DNA from: DATFMH01 sp035267045 | GTDB lineage: Bacteria > Bacteroidota > Rhodothermia > Balneolales > DATFMH01 | DNA length: 25,004 nucleotides | Assembly: GCA_035267045.1 (NCBI GenBank) | Contig: DATFMH010000234.1 | Location: 1 to 25,004, forward strand | Direction of reading: 5' to 3' | Shown here: in pieces, positions 1-10,000 of the stretch | How the letters are laid out: the number at the start of each line of letters is the position of its first letter | Numbering within the stretch: position 1 is the stretch's first letter | The notes under the pieces: generated by a model | Database searches by the model: none | What the model saw: only the letters and a program-made list of their open reading frames with translations | Told to the model about the DNA's origin: nothing | Program-made: the position numbers and the translations under genes

Positions 1-492
1 TATCTGAATGTGTGGAACCGTATCTTTAACACCCGGATTTGGCTTCGGACCAAAATACCCATTGGATTGCTGACTATTTAAACTCCAGTTGATCCATTTG
101 TCAGCTTGTTTGATCAAATCTTCATCTTTAAGGATATAAGCTAACGGGACCAGTCCATCCAAATAATAAGGTCCACGTTCCCAGCTATCACCATTGCCCC
201 CAATCCAGGCATTATTCGGACCAACATCGGGATAAAGCTGACCTAATTTACCAGCTAATCCATGAGCCATTTTCTCCAATTGGACATGTAGCCAGCCCTG
301 AGGTTCTACTGCTCCTATAGGTAATTCGGCGTAATGATTTTGAGCCAATGGCGCCCTGTTGAAATCATAATTTGCATTGGATCCTTTTTGTCCGGATGAA
401 GTATTCTTCTTACATCCCCCTATCAAAAAAAATACGAGAAGTATATTAACCATCCAGGTTATTTTTTTACATACACTTTTTTTCATCTTCAT
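1..492 (-). CDS. GH127-like (DUF1680) beta-L-arabinofuranosidase-type lipoprotein, N-terminal part
   Basis: Open frame of 164 codons from the ATG at 490-492 running off the window's left edge, so the C-terminus is missing. The N-terminus is lysine-rich, then hydrophobic (MVNILLVFFLIGG), and ends in a lipobox with Cys at about residue 31 (LIGGC), so the protein should be lipidated and sit in the periplasm or outer membrane. After a short Ser/Gly/Asn linker come GAVEPQGWLHVQLE, WIGGNGDSWERGPYYLDGL and a Lys-Trp-Ile-x-Trp stretch ending in NGYFGP. I recognise this as the start of the DUF1680/GH127 alpha/alpha-barrel family, whose characterised members release L-arabinofuranose from plant-type glycans. 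Catalytic residues lie further on and are not visible. An in-frame ATG two codons later (486) is an equally possible start. No Shine-Dalgarno is seen. Family assignment is fairly sure; substrate is not. Confidence 0.8.
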   Translation of the reverse strand, partial: MKMKKSVCKKITWMVNILLVFFLIGGCKKNTSSGQKGSNANYDFNRAPLAQNHYAELPIGAVEPQGWLHVQLEKMAHGLAGKLGQLYPDVGPNNAWIGGNGDSWERGPYYLDGLVPLAYILKDEDLIKQADKWINWSLNSQQSNGYFGPKPNPGVKDTVPHIQI

Positions 493-1184
493 TTATGACT
501 ATTTATTTTAATTAACACTAACCTTAGTATGTGATACGCTTTTCCCCTGGCTTAACCAGTAAAATGAATATATATTCAGATAATAATTAACCACTTTTAA
601 TACGCGTGGCCCAAAATAATTAATTGGTAATTTAGACGACAATAATATGTTATCGTTAACAGAATCTTAACTATTTTAATATTCTTAGACGAAGAATCAA
701 ACTAAAAAATCATTTTTATATATCTGCTTTCATAAAAATTCATATCTCAATATTTATTGAGAGTCTTAATGTCTTCTCTAAATTGGAAATTTTGTATTAA
801 TAATCATTGTTGCCCGGTAAAATAAATTGTAACCTTAATTGTAGACCTTATCAGTAATAATCCGGTAATTAAAATCAAATAGTACTCTGAAGTTACCTGG
901 CCCACTGGAGCAATACGATTTGTAATCCTGAATTTAGCATTGTTTTATTTCATTTTTACAAATAAGACTTTTTCTTCGGTCAGCTGATTGTGACATGTTT
1001 TTTATAGAAAACTGTAGCATTACTTTTAAAAATTATGAAATAAAACGCCCATCATGCGATCAAGAGGTAACTTTTTTCTTAAAATGATTTTTTAACTGTT
1101 CAACAGTGATATAAATCGAAGATTTATATAAGTCAGCCAACTCATTATGATATTCACTTTGAATTAATTATATCAGTGACAAAA
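493..1184. other. Long non-coding stretch with short palindromes
   Basis: About 690 bases with no credible gene on either strand. It is very AT-rich. It holds several small symmetric elements: TGTTA/TAACA around TCGT at 648-661, ATTCTT/AAGAAT at 681-697, CTCAATA-TT-TATTGAG at 746-761, an imperfect tandem repeat ATTGTAACCTTA / ATTGTAGACCTTA at 826-850, and a 9-bp-arm palindrome at 1109-1129. The 5' end presumably carries the promoter of the minus-strand GH127-like gene, and some palindromes could be operators for a sugar-responsive regulator. I could not identify a convincing -10/-35 pair, riboswitch or tRNA. Confidence 0.6.
1109..1129. repeat. Perfect 9-bp inverted repeat, near-copy at 16492-16510
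   Basis: Arms ATATAAATC and GATTTATAT flank GAA. The central 19 bases (1110-1128) match 16492-16510 upstream of the symporter and HU genes with a single difference. Both copies are intergenic and symmetric, as a protein-binding site would be, but such AT-rich sequence can recur by chance. Confidence 0.4.
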
Positions 1185-1215
1185 AAAGCCCGGTTGAATT
1201 ATAAAACCGGGCTTT
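1185..1215 (-). terminator. Rho-independent terminator of the 1242-4586 gene
   Basis: Perfect 11-bp stem AAAGCCCGGTT / AACCGGGCTTT with a 9-base loop. It lies 26 bases past the stop codon at 1242. Read on the minus strand the stem is followed by a run of T (seven counting the stem end), giving a standard intrinsic terminator for the minus-strand gene. Confidence 0.92.
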
Positions 1216-1241
1216 GATATAATAAAAAGCTTTCTTTATCG

Positions 1242-4200
1242 CTAAAAATCTATTCCGATACTAATATAATTGATCGGATGTCCAAAATGATGACCATCAT
1301 ATGGCCATCCAATATCCCAGCGTAAAGGCAATCCCAGAAGAATAGTTCTCAATCCAAAACCGGATCCGATGAGAATATCACCCCTTAACGATGTCCGGGT
1401 AAAAGTTTGTCCATTTTGTTGAACCGTTTCTGTAACCGGTTTGGCGATATGAAAATTCAGTTTTGCTTCATTGACGTTTGGTGTAGTCAGATCGTCCAAT
1501 CCCCAGGCGGTACCTACATCAGTAAACAATACACCTGTTAAATTATATAGTGGCAATATCGGAATTGGTCCCGGTAAGATGGCAGCAAATAAAGGAAACC
1601 GGAATTCTGCATTGATTAAGCTGAATCGATCTCCAAAAATGGCATTGTACTCATAACCACGCATCGGAATAGCCGGCATTGTAAGAAATATATCACTTAG
1701 ATTATCCAATGGTATCTGATTATTCGACCAGCGATAGTTAATCCACCCTGCCATACCACCTACGAAGAATGATTGGGCATCGCGCCCAAAAGAAGCACCA
1801 CCGGAATAACGGAATGCGAAACTGTAACCGGCACCCAAACCGACATACTTCCGGAAATCACCGATTAAACTAACGAATTGTACGGTTTTTTGTGTTACCG
1901 GTGGACTTGCTGTCAGGCTCAATGCATATCTGAAACCACCCTCCGGATGTACATAACCTGCTTTGGATTTATCTTTAGTAAATGTGATTTCTGGATAAAC
2001 GAAAGCCGAGGTCTGGCTAGACCGGTCATTGAAATAAACATCACTGAAATCACGGGAAATAGCCAATACGGAAGCGCCATAGTCTATCCGCGTAAACCGG
2101 TCTATCGGGTATTGAAAATTAACACCACCACCATATGTCCGGTACCGGACTAACTGTCCATAGAATGTTTGATACTGTTGAGCGCTATGGAAATAATTAA
2201 CCATATAATTTGTACGGTGTTCATAATTTCCATAGCTGATTAAATAATCACTATTTCTAAGATCCGAGACCAGGTTACTGGCAATAGTAATGTTCTGATT
2301 ACCCAAAACATCACTAAATCTCATTTGCACAAGACCATAAGTACCATAATAGGTTGAAAGATTTCCACTGTAATATGTGAAATCGGGTGAGAAACTTAAT
2401 CTGTATTTATGAGGACGAAATTTATCATCTTTCGTTACATTGTCACTCGGTTTAAAAACATCCTTTTCAGATTTCTTTTTTGCCTCTTCTTCGAATGACT
2501 TTCCAAATACGTAGTTATGGTAATCGATATAACCATTATTGGTCGTATCTTTTTTAGTAGAGTCAACTTTAGCAGTATCTTTCGTAGCTACCCGACCGAG
2601 GCCTTGTAAATCTCTGCCATTTGCCTGAGCTAATTTTGGTTTTGTTGTATCGGCAACCTGCATTCCATTAGCTTTTTCTTCCACCGCATATTGTGTCCCA
2701 TTAGTGCCAAACATTTCCCTGGCATATCTCAATGCCGGCACCCGTACGTCATGCGGCTCATTAGCTCTTCGTTTAGCCCAATAATTAGGTTTCAAAGGAG
2801 CCTTTACCTGCTTCGTTAATGGAGAGTTAATTAAATAAATATCTACATATCCGCCATTATAAGCACTTATAGCCATTTTACTACCATCAGCGCTGACCGA
2901 CATCTGTAAGATACCCGAAATCAGATTCGTAAGAGGTTTACTCGTACGAGTAGCAATATTCATCTCGTAGGCATTCGGGATACCGCTTTTATCGGAAGTA
3001 TATATCAGATGACCATTCCGGGTCATAATAGGCTGTGTCTCATCCCAGCCGGGTGTTTTAGTTAACCTGACAGCCCTGTCGGATCCGACTTTAACACTGT
3101 AAATATCCATATTATAGAGATCAGGATTCATCAACTCGTCATAATTGACTCCATACTTGTTAAGCTCAACTTTATTTCCCCTGTCGGAAGCAAAATAAAT
3201 CGTTTGAGAATCGGCTCCCCATGAAGGTTGCTTATCCGTAAAAATATCGTGGGTGACATCAATGATTTTGCGGCTTTCAAGATTAAACACAAATATATCA
3301 GGAAAGGGCCCGGAAGATCCTGCGAATGCTATTTTCTTACCATCAGGCGACCATGATAGAGCACCTATGGCATCGATATCCGGGAAATTATACTTTTGGG
3401 CCTGACCCGTTTGGTAATCAATTACAGCCAGTTCATCACTTCCCCTGGATCTGACAGATAATGCTATTTTACTTCCATCCGGCGACCAGGTGAGGTTATC
3501 ATTTAATAAATTAAAGTCTTCAAAATTTACATTACCCTGACCCTTAACGAGCGTTTTTATCTTCTTTCCAGTCAACGTATTTACAACAACGATATCAAGA
3601 TTACCGCTTTGATTGGTAATCATAGCCAGACGGTCGCCCTGGGGTGACAGAGCGGGACTTGTATTATAAGAACCCGAACCTGTAGGTTGACGTTTGGTTA
3701 TTTGAGTACCGGCCTCATCAAGGGAATTTCTATTGGCAATTTCAGGTAAATAACGTTTTTTCAAAAAGGCATGCCAACGTTTGGACAACTCTTCTATCGA
3801 AAGGCCCAAAGCTTGTTTGAAACCTTCCTCCACATTGCGGGAATTCTTTATATCATGAAATATTTCACCAATTTTTTCCCGGCCGTACTCTTCAACTATA
3901 TAATCCCAAACCGATTGGCCACCGCGATACCAAAAATATCCGTATAATTGATTTATGGGAGGCATATAATCATTCAGTATGGCATCACGAAGAAAATCAT
4001 CCTCATTTGTATCAAAACCGACAGATGAATATTCAGCCATACCTTCATTAAACCAGTTTGGTATCTGGAGCTGGATATTGTTCTGTATGATTGACTGAAC
4101 AGATCCACCATAAAACATTTCATTAACGACTGCGTGGACCAACTCGTGGTGTAAAGTATGACGAAAATCACTATATGATCCCATAAATGGTAATGTAATC

Positions 4201-4586
4201 CTGTTTTTAAACGGTTCCGTGACACCACCAATACCAGAAGCTCCAATCGGTAACTGTGTTACATTCGTTTGAGAAAAATCGTTATGGGAATCATAGACAA
4301 TGACTTTGATCCGGCTTGTGATCTTATAATTAAAATCATTTTCAATCTCTTTCAAAGCCGATTCAAGACTTTGAGCCGCAAAAACTGCCAGGTAATAGTT
4401 TTTATCCTGATAATAATAGATATCGAAGTGCTGAGACTGAATATATTTCCAGTTAAAATCCTTGTATTGAACTTTATTTTGTCCAAATGCAAAGTACTGG
4501 GCTTGTGCGTTTTTAATTGGCACAAAAATAAATACGAGTAATACTAAAGGGATTAGTCCAAATATCTTTATTATCTTTCTCATCAT
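1242..4586 (-). CDS. Secreted metalloprotease-like / TolB-type propeller / outer-membrane barrel protein
   Basis: 1114 residues. A signal peptide (hydrophobic 8-24) ends at about AQA|Q, residues 29-30. Residues 40-290 look like a peptidase MA-type gluzincin: HELVH at 147-151 (zinc ligands His147 and His151, base Glu148) and WFNEGMAEY at 178-186, where Glu181 or Glu185 would be the third ligand. Residues about 300-610 carry six PD40/WD40-like TolB repeats (for example LSPQGDRLAMITN, WSPDGSKIALS, WSPDGKKIAFA). A Lys/Asp/Thr-rich linker (about 630-730) leads to a beta-barrel ending in Phe, with the Omp85-type signs MRGYEYNAIFGDRF, VLFTDVGTAWG and GSGFGLR near the end. The barrel would anchor the protein in the outer membrane. 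Family members of this architecture are known in related phyla, but their function is not established to my knowledge. The start could also be the next codon (MM). AGGT lies 5-6 bases ahead. Confidence 0.85.
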   Translation of the reverse strand: MMRKIIKIFGLIPLVLLVFIFVPIKNAQAQYFAFGQNKVQYKDFNWKYIQSQHFDIYYYQDKNYYLAVFAAQSLESALKEIENDFNYKITSRIKVIVYDSHNDFSQTNVTQLPIGASGIGGVTEPFKNRITLPFMGSYSDFRHTLHHELVHAVVNEMFYGGSVQSIIQNNIQLQIPNWFNEGMAEYSSVGFDTNEDDFLRDAILNDYMPPINQLYGYFWYRGGQSVWDYIVEEYGREKIGEIFHDIKNSRNVEEGFKQALGLSIEELSKRWHAFLKKRYLPEIANRNSLDEAGTQITKRQPTGSGSYNTSPALSPQGDRLAMITNQSGNLDIVVVNTLTGKKIKTLVKGQGNVNFEDFNLLNDNLTWSPDGSKIALSVRSRGSDELAVIDYQTGQAQKYNFPDIDAIGALSWSPDGKKIAFAGSSGPFPDIFVFNLESRKIIDVTHDIFTDKQPSWGADSQTIYFASDRGNKVELNKYGVNYDELMNPDLYNMDIYSVKVGSDRAVRLTKTPGWDETQPIMTRNGHLIYTSDKSGIPNAYEMNIATRTSKPLTNLISGILQMSVSADGSKMAISAYNGGYVDIYLINSPLTKQVKAPLKPNYWAKRRANEPHDVRVPALRYAREMFGTNGTQYAVEEKANGMQVADTTKPKLAQANGRDLQGLGRVATKDTAKVDSTKKDTTNNGYIDYHNYVFGKSFEEEAKKKSEKDVFKPSDNVTKDDKFRPHKYRLSFSPDFTYYSGNLSTYYGTYGLVQMRFSDVLGNQNITIASNLVSDLRNSDYLISYGNYEHRTNYMVNYFHSAQQYQTFYGQLVRYRTYGGGVNFQYPIDRFTRIDYGASVLAISRDFSDVYFNDRSSQTSAFVYPEITFTKDKSKAGYVHPEGGFRYALSLTASPPVTQKTVQFVSLIGDFRKYVGLGAGYSFAFRYSGGASFGRDAQSFFVGGMAGWINYRWSNNQIPLDNLSDIFLTMPAIPMRGYEYNAIFGDRFSLINAEFRFPLFAAILPGPIPILPLYNLTGVLFTDVGTAWGLDDLTTPNVNEAKLNFHIAKPVTETVQQNGQTFTRTSLRGDILIGSGFGLRTILLGLPLRWDIGWPYDGHHFGHPINYISIGIDF

Positions 4587-4630
4587 ACTACCTGTAAGAT
4601 ATTATTATTAAATATCAGGAATTTAAATGC

Positions 4631-4650
4631 TACTATATATCAATATAGTA
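4631..4650. repeat. AT-rich hairpin between rnr and the barrel-protein gene
   Basis: Perfect 8-bp arms TACTATAT / ATATAGTA with a four-base loop, in the 107-base gap after the RNase R stop. There is no following T-run on the minus strand and almost no G/C in the stem, so it is a poor intrinsic terminator. It may be an RNA processing or end-protecting hairpin. Confidence 0.3.
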
Positions 4651-4693
4651 CAAAATCACTGTGGTTAAATAATTTAATTTAAAGCGACTTCCA

Positions 4694-6844
4694 TCAACTT
4701 ATTATTAGTAAATCGACTGTTCTCTGTTCCAAATTAGTCTCTACTACTTTTATTTTAACCAAGTTACCCATCTGGTATTTTCTACCATGAGATCGGCCGT
4801 AGAGACAATATCGTTTTCTGTCATATATATAATAGTCGTCATTCATATTACTGATATGAACCATACCTTCACAATGAATATCCTTCAAATCAACATATAA
4901 TCCGTTTTCGGTTACACCGCTGATGACACCTATAAATTCGTCACCTATATGTTTATTTAGATATTCAACTTGTTTTAATTTCACGGAATCACGTTCAGCA
5001 TCGACGGCCATTTTCTCCCGTTCACTGCATTGAACACCCATTTCACGTAATTTTTCATATCGGTAAGCAGGCCGCCCAACAGCATAGTTTTTCAGTAATC
5101 TATGAACAATAACATCAGGATAACGTCGGATGGGGCTGGTAAAGTGCGTGTAATGTGAAAAATTTAATCCGAAATGCCCAATATTTTTAGGACCATATTC
5201 CGCCTTAGCCATAGCCCTCAAAGTCAAATTATTGATGATATATTCCAGTGATGTATCTTCAACTTCACTTAATAACTTGTTTATCTTCTGTGGAGTTACC
5301 TTCCCGTCGTGTATATTAAATTGCAGGCCAATCGGTTTTACATGCTCGGCAATGTCAGCTAATTTCTCCTGGTCCGGTTTATCATGTACACGATAAAAAA
5401 ACGGATATAAGTCCTTTGATTTTTTCTTATTCGTTTCCTTTCTCAAGTTATCAACATGAATTGCCACCATTTTATTGGCTAAAAGCATACATTCTTCAAT
5501 CAGGCGATGTGTTAACAGCCGTTCCTTTATGATGACATCAACCGGTGTTCCGTCTTTATCAAGTACAAATCTGGGTTCCGGAGTATCAAAATTTATGGAA
5601 CCTTTTCTAAAACGATTCTTTGTGAGCGTTTGTGTAAGTTCTGCCAGAATATTCAGTTTTTCTGCATATGGGTTATCTTTTTTACCATCTATAACTTCCT
5701 GAGCCTTTTCATAGGTAAACCGGTATTTTGAATTTATAACCGTCTCTTCGATCGAATAATCAACTACTTTCCCTTCCGGTGTTACTTCCATAAAACAGCT
5801 GTATGTCAGTTTGTCTTCATTCGGACGAAGACTGCATACTCCATTACTTAGTTCTTCCGGTAACATTGGTATTACCCTGTCAACCAGATAGACGCTTGTA
5901 CCTCTTTTATGCGCTTCCTTATCGAGCACGGTATCCGGTTGCATATAATAGCTAACGTCGGCTATATGAACCCCCAGGTTGAAGTTCCCATTCTCGAGAA
6001 CATCTAAACTGATCGCGTCGTCAAAATCTTTTGCATCCTCCGGATCAATGGTAAATACATCCTTATCACGAATATCATGACGTCTCGTATATTCACTCTC
6101 AGGAATTGCACGGGCTATACTTGAGGCAAATTTATTAACTTCATCCGGGAACGATGCACGCATCTGATTTTCTGCCAAAATGGAAAGAACTAATGCGTCA
6201 TTTGTTCCTTTTTCACCAAGCGATTCCAAAATTTTAGCTTCCGGCAACGATTTGGGATGTGCCCATTCCAATAATTGAAATATTACTTTTTCGTTGTGTG
6301 ACGCACCATTAATATTTTGGGGTAACACAAAGAAATCCGTTTGAGCTGATTTGTCATCCGATTCAATATAATAAGTGCCCGAGCCATGCTTTATCAATGT
6401 ACCAACAAAAATTTGACGGCCTCTTTCGACGACTTCCACCACTTTGCCTTCCAGCCTTTTCTGTCGACCATTTTTAAAGATCTCAATTTTGACAATATCA
6501 TCAGGTAAGGCGGTTCCTAACCTTTTAGATGGTATTCTTATGTCTACTTCATAACCCTCAACAGTCACGAATCCTACGCCGTATCGGTTGACGCTTATTT
6601 TGCCTTCATACAGTTTATGGTGATTTCCTTTACGGGCGACACTCAATAAATCTCCTCTTGATCGGTTAATTTTCTTTTTACTTACAAGTTTATTTATCGT
6701 TTTTCTAAGTTTCTTCTGATCTTGCTTTTTATCCATTTGCAGAGCTGCAGCTACTGCATTAGCCGGTACTTTTGTCTCCGAATGACTCTTCAGAAAATCG
6801 AGCACCAGTTTTTCAAGTCCGGATAATTTCTTTTTTTTACTCAT
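4694..6844 (-). CDS. rnr: Ribonuclease R (RNB-family 3'-5' exoribonuclease)
   Basis: 716 residues. RNase R degrades RNA processively from the 3' end, including structured RNA, releasing nucleoside monophosphates in the cytoplasm. Domains in order: winged-helix-like start (about 8-65), two cold-shock OB folds (about 75-210), the RNB catalytic domain (about 250-580) and an S1 domain (about 630-716). The catalytic loop reads DPEDAKDFDD; Asp267, Asp273, Asp275 and Asp276 correspond to the magnesium-binding and catalytic aspartates of RNase II/R. Also present are HIADVSYY and TSPIRRYPD. It is shorter than the roughly 810-residue E. coli enzyme and ends right at the S1 domain, without the long basic tail. 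The start ATG has no Shine-Dalgarno. A TAnnTTTG-like -7 element lies on the minus strand at 6861-6868, but its upstream partner is unclear. The product name is secure. Confidence 0.97.
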   Translation of the reverse strand: MSKKKKLSGLEKLVLDFLKSHSETKVPANAVAAALQMDKKQDQKKLRKTINKLVSKKKINRSRGDLLSVARKGNHHKLYEGKISVNRYGVGFVTVEGYEVDIRIPSKRLGTALPDDIVKIEIFKNGRQKRLEGKVVEVVERGRQIFVGTLIKHGSGTYYIESDDKSAQTDFFVLPQNINGASHNEKVIFQLLEWAHPKSLPEAKILESLGEKGTNDALVLSILAENQMRASFPDEVNKFASSIARAIPESEYTRRHDIRDKDVFTIDPEDAKDFDDAISLDVLENGNFNLGVHIADVSYYMQPDTVLDKEAHKRGTSVYLVDRVIPMLPEELSNGVCSLRPNEDKLTYSCFMEVTPEGKVVDYSIEETVINSKYRFTYEKAQEVIDGKKDNPYAEKLNILAELTQTLTKNRFRKGSINFDTPEPRFVLDKDGTPVDVIIKERLLTHRLIEECMLLANKMVAIHVDNLRKETNKKKSKDLYPFFYRVHDKPDQEKLADIAEHVKPIGLQFNIHDGKVTPQKINKLLSEVEDTSLEYIINNLTLRAMAKAEYGPKNIGHFGLNFSHYTHFTSPIRRYPDVIVHRLLKNYAVGRPAYRYEKLREMGVQCSEREKMAVDAERDSVKLKQVEYLNKHIGDEFIGVISGVTENGLYVDLKDIHCEGMVHISNMNDDYYIYDRKRYCLYGRSHGRKYQMGNLVKIKVVETNLEQRTVDLLIIS

Positions 6845-6986
6845 TATAAATATGTGGAATCAAAAATATGAACTACTAATAAATTTATTTGAAATATTAT
6901 TTATTTAGCAGGAAGTTATTATTAATTAATTCAACCTTGATAAATACATTTATATTGCATCTTTTTACTAAATATTCAGGTTAATA

Positions 6987-7003
6987 ATATTGTTAAACAA
7001 TAT
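6987..7003. repeat. 17-bp near-perfect palindrome between tamB and rnr
   Basis: ATATTGTT-A-AACAATAT: 8-bp arms around a single base, in the 193-base gap between the tamB stop (7038) and the rnr start (6844). The one-base centre favours a protein-binding site over an RNA hairpin. It could be an operator for rnr or simply AT-rich chance symmetry. Confidence 0.35.
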
Positions 7004-7037
7004 CATGTATTATAAAATGTTGATGTATGATTAGTTA

Positions 7038-10000
7038 TTAATCACGTTTTTCTGCTTGTGATTTTACTGTAGTGGTATCGGCAGGAGCATTTGTTTTAGC
7101 CTTTTTCTTTTTCTTGAAAATACTGATTATTGATCTCGCTATTTTTTTAGGCAGTTCCTTCCATGTATTAAATTGAACCTGATATTTTAAACCTACACCA
7201 TTAACACTTGGCAATGGTGTTGTGGTTCCAACAGCATAACTTGAACTTAGCGTAGGATCTTGCCGGTGAAAAACTTCCACGGATAAGGAAGGATTAATTT
7301 GATATTCAGCTCCAAGGTCGCCAATATTATCATACTGCGGCCCTCCGCCAATCACACCTTCGCGCCTTAATACCAATCGATCATTAAATAATCGTAAGGC
7401 TATACCCAGATCAGCCTGGTCAAAACCCGTCATATTCAAGTCGATATTTAAATCACTCAAACTACTATTCAGTAACGTATTGATTTGATTCGACAATAAT
7501 TGGCTGAGGCCGACTTGCGTTACTTTACTCTGAAGGTTAGTTCCCAATCTTTGGCTTTCGGACCCATTCTGAATATTCACATTGCTAAAACTACCCGTCA
7601 ATAGTAAACTTGTTGCCTGTAATAATTTTTGGTCTTCGCTATTTAATAAACTTAAAATTGTAGAACTCTGGGTAACATCCGGAGAGTTGGGAAATTGAAA
7701 ATAGAACTGGTTTTGAACACTTTTTATATTACCCGTTAGCTTCAGTATCAGATTAATCGGCACCCTTCTGTCTTCATTGGTGATGGGTTTGATATTTGGT
7801 CGTGCCCGATAAACTGAGGTAACATTGATACGGGGATTTTTAGGGTCACCTTCCCATATGATATTACCACCATTCTCTAAATAAAATTTCCTGCTGAATA
7901 CGCCACCACCGACGAAGAGATAATTACCACCGGTAATGTTAAACTGCCCGAACATTTGAAGGTTTTGATCTTGTAATGTGATATTGACATTACCACCACC
8001 CTGGGCTGTAAGAACTTCACCGGTAACAGGATCAAAAATAAATTTAACTGTCGAATTATCCGGTGCCGAAAATTGTAAATCCAGTTGAAATAATTCCGTA
8101 AATGATTCCTGACTTGGAGACACCTGTTCCGCCTGTTTTTGTTGACCCTGGGATTGTGAAGTACCGGAACCGGATTTAGTTCCTTTTTTACCGGCGGTTG
8201 AGAATTCTTTAACAAATTCTATAGATTTACTCTGATCCTGAACACTCGTTTCATCAAGTAATGGTATTGATAGAACAGAGCTTGAAGATGTCTGTAATGG
8301 TGTTACAGTTTGAAGAAATGGATTCAGATTAGATCCGGTCAAACGTACTTCCCCTGTCCCGATTACATCCCCATAAAATGGGACATCCGGATTAAAATCA
8401 TTATTCAAAAATTTCAACCTGTTAAGATCGAGTGTCAGATTCAGTTTCTTCCTGACCTGAAAATTGTTGAGATCCACATTTCCATATAATAACCCCGTTC
8501 CCCCCTGATTATCATGTATTCTTACACTATCGATAGTTACCCCCTTATAGCGGTCGAGATCAACGGGTCCTGTCAAATAAAAATTCGAATTCATGAAGAC
8601 AGGTACTGCGTGAACATCATCGACATTAAAATGGGCGTGAAAATTATAATTTTTCGTATTACCTGCAATATATCCCTTTCCGTTAGCCGGCCCTTCCAGT
8701 TTGTTGAAAATACCCGGAATTATATATCGCAGAACCCACATATCTATTTGTTTAAAATTGATATTAAAATCATATAAGGTATCAGCATTGGCGGCAGCAT
8801 CGGGAGGTTGAAAATACCCCTTCATTTGTATGTCGGTAGCAACACTGTCATTCCTGACATAGTAATCATGGTATTTTGAGGTATCTGCTTTTACACTTAT
8901 TTCGGTATCAAATCTTTTTTCCACCGGGTTAAATTTACTATGAAACTTAAAATCGCCAACCGGTCGATTATCAAGTGCAAATCGGTCAACAAAAATATTC
9001 CCCTGGATCTGCGGTAGTTTGGATAGTGACTTTGTATAAAAACTGGCATTCAACGTACCTTCAAAATTTATCCGGCCATTGATAAGATCAGATACCCTTT
9101 GCAAATTAATATTTTGCAGGGAATAAATAACAGAATCGCTCTTGTCCGAGCTAAAAGCACCAACAAGATTTATTTTTTGAGTACCGTTCACAAAGTCAAA
9201 ATTCTGAAAATTTACCTTATGGCTTTTATCAAATATTAGTCCCGGTTTCCCTTTATTTTCCCATTGATACTCATTATTACCCAGGTTAAACTGATTAACA
9301 TTCAATACAATGGCCGTATCCAATACTTCAGCAGCCAGTTTCATTTTCAATGAAGCATTCTTACCTATGGTGCCGATGTTACCACTTGTCTTAATGGAAT
9401 CATTTTTCATAGAAAATTCCATATCCAAACCGGCAAATGATAAATCACGCATCGAAAGACTATCTATTTTAGCGCTGACATCCAGGTTTGCAAATTGTTT
9501 AAAATCCTGACTGTGATTAAAACTTGCCGTTATCATCAACCGGGAGTCGTTGACCCGGATTTTATTTATATCTGTTGTCGGATCATTCAGGCCCCCGGTA
9601 ATAAGCAATCGTTGTGAGTCCGCTTTTACATTAGCTTTCAGACGGCCTTTTGTCTTTATAAAAGGTATTTTAGTGAAGTAATGCCTAAGCAGGGCAACAT
9701 CTTTTAACTGCAGACTCACTCCAAAATTCAAGGTATCAGAAGGGACATTAACTTTACTATTTACTGCAAAATTGCTGGTATCCTGTGCCTGAAATTTAAT
9801 TTCACTGTTAATATGTTTCTTAAAATACTCCGTCCAATAACGTCCCATTTGATATAAACGGGACGGCTCAACATGACCTTGTAATATAAAATCCATAATT
9901 GAGCTGGTGAACCGTAATGATCGTTGTTTCTTATCAGGGGAATTTAAATCAATATAAAATTGATGTGGGCGAAGTGTGTCCTTACCAACAATCGATCGAC

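Noticed and set aside
826..850. Imperfect tandem repeat ATTGTAACCTTA/ATTGTAGACCTTA as a CRISPR or iteron remnant
   Set aside because: There are only two units, without spacers or nearby cas or replication genes, so it is treated as incidental.
493..1184. A hidden small RNA, riboswitch or tRNA in the long gap
   Set aside because: I found only short palindromes and an imperfect tandem repeat. There is no cloverleaf, no conserved riboswitch core and no open frame with a start signal.
1471..4541. Several open frames of 60-90 codons inside the barrel/protease gene on both strands (for example 1471-1656, 1878-2153, 3974-4246, 4269-4541)
   Set aside because: They are fully inside a long, well supported gene, have no ribosome site or recognisable domain, and are low-complexity shadow translations.
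4631..4650. AT-only hairpin as terminator of rnr
   Set aside because: The stem is almost pure A/T and no T-run follows on the minus strand, so it was kept only as a low-confidence repeat.
7877..8777. Open frames within tamB (7877-8215 minus, 8514-8777 plus)
   Set aside because: The long tamB frame is continuous and family-like across this stretch. These frames look like translated shadows without start signals.
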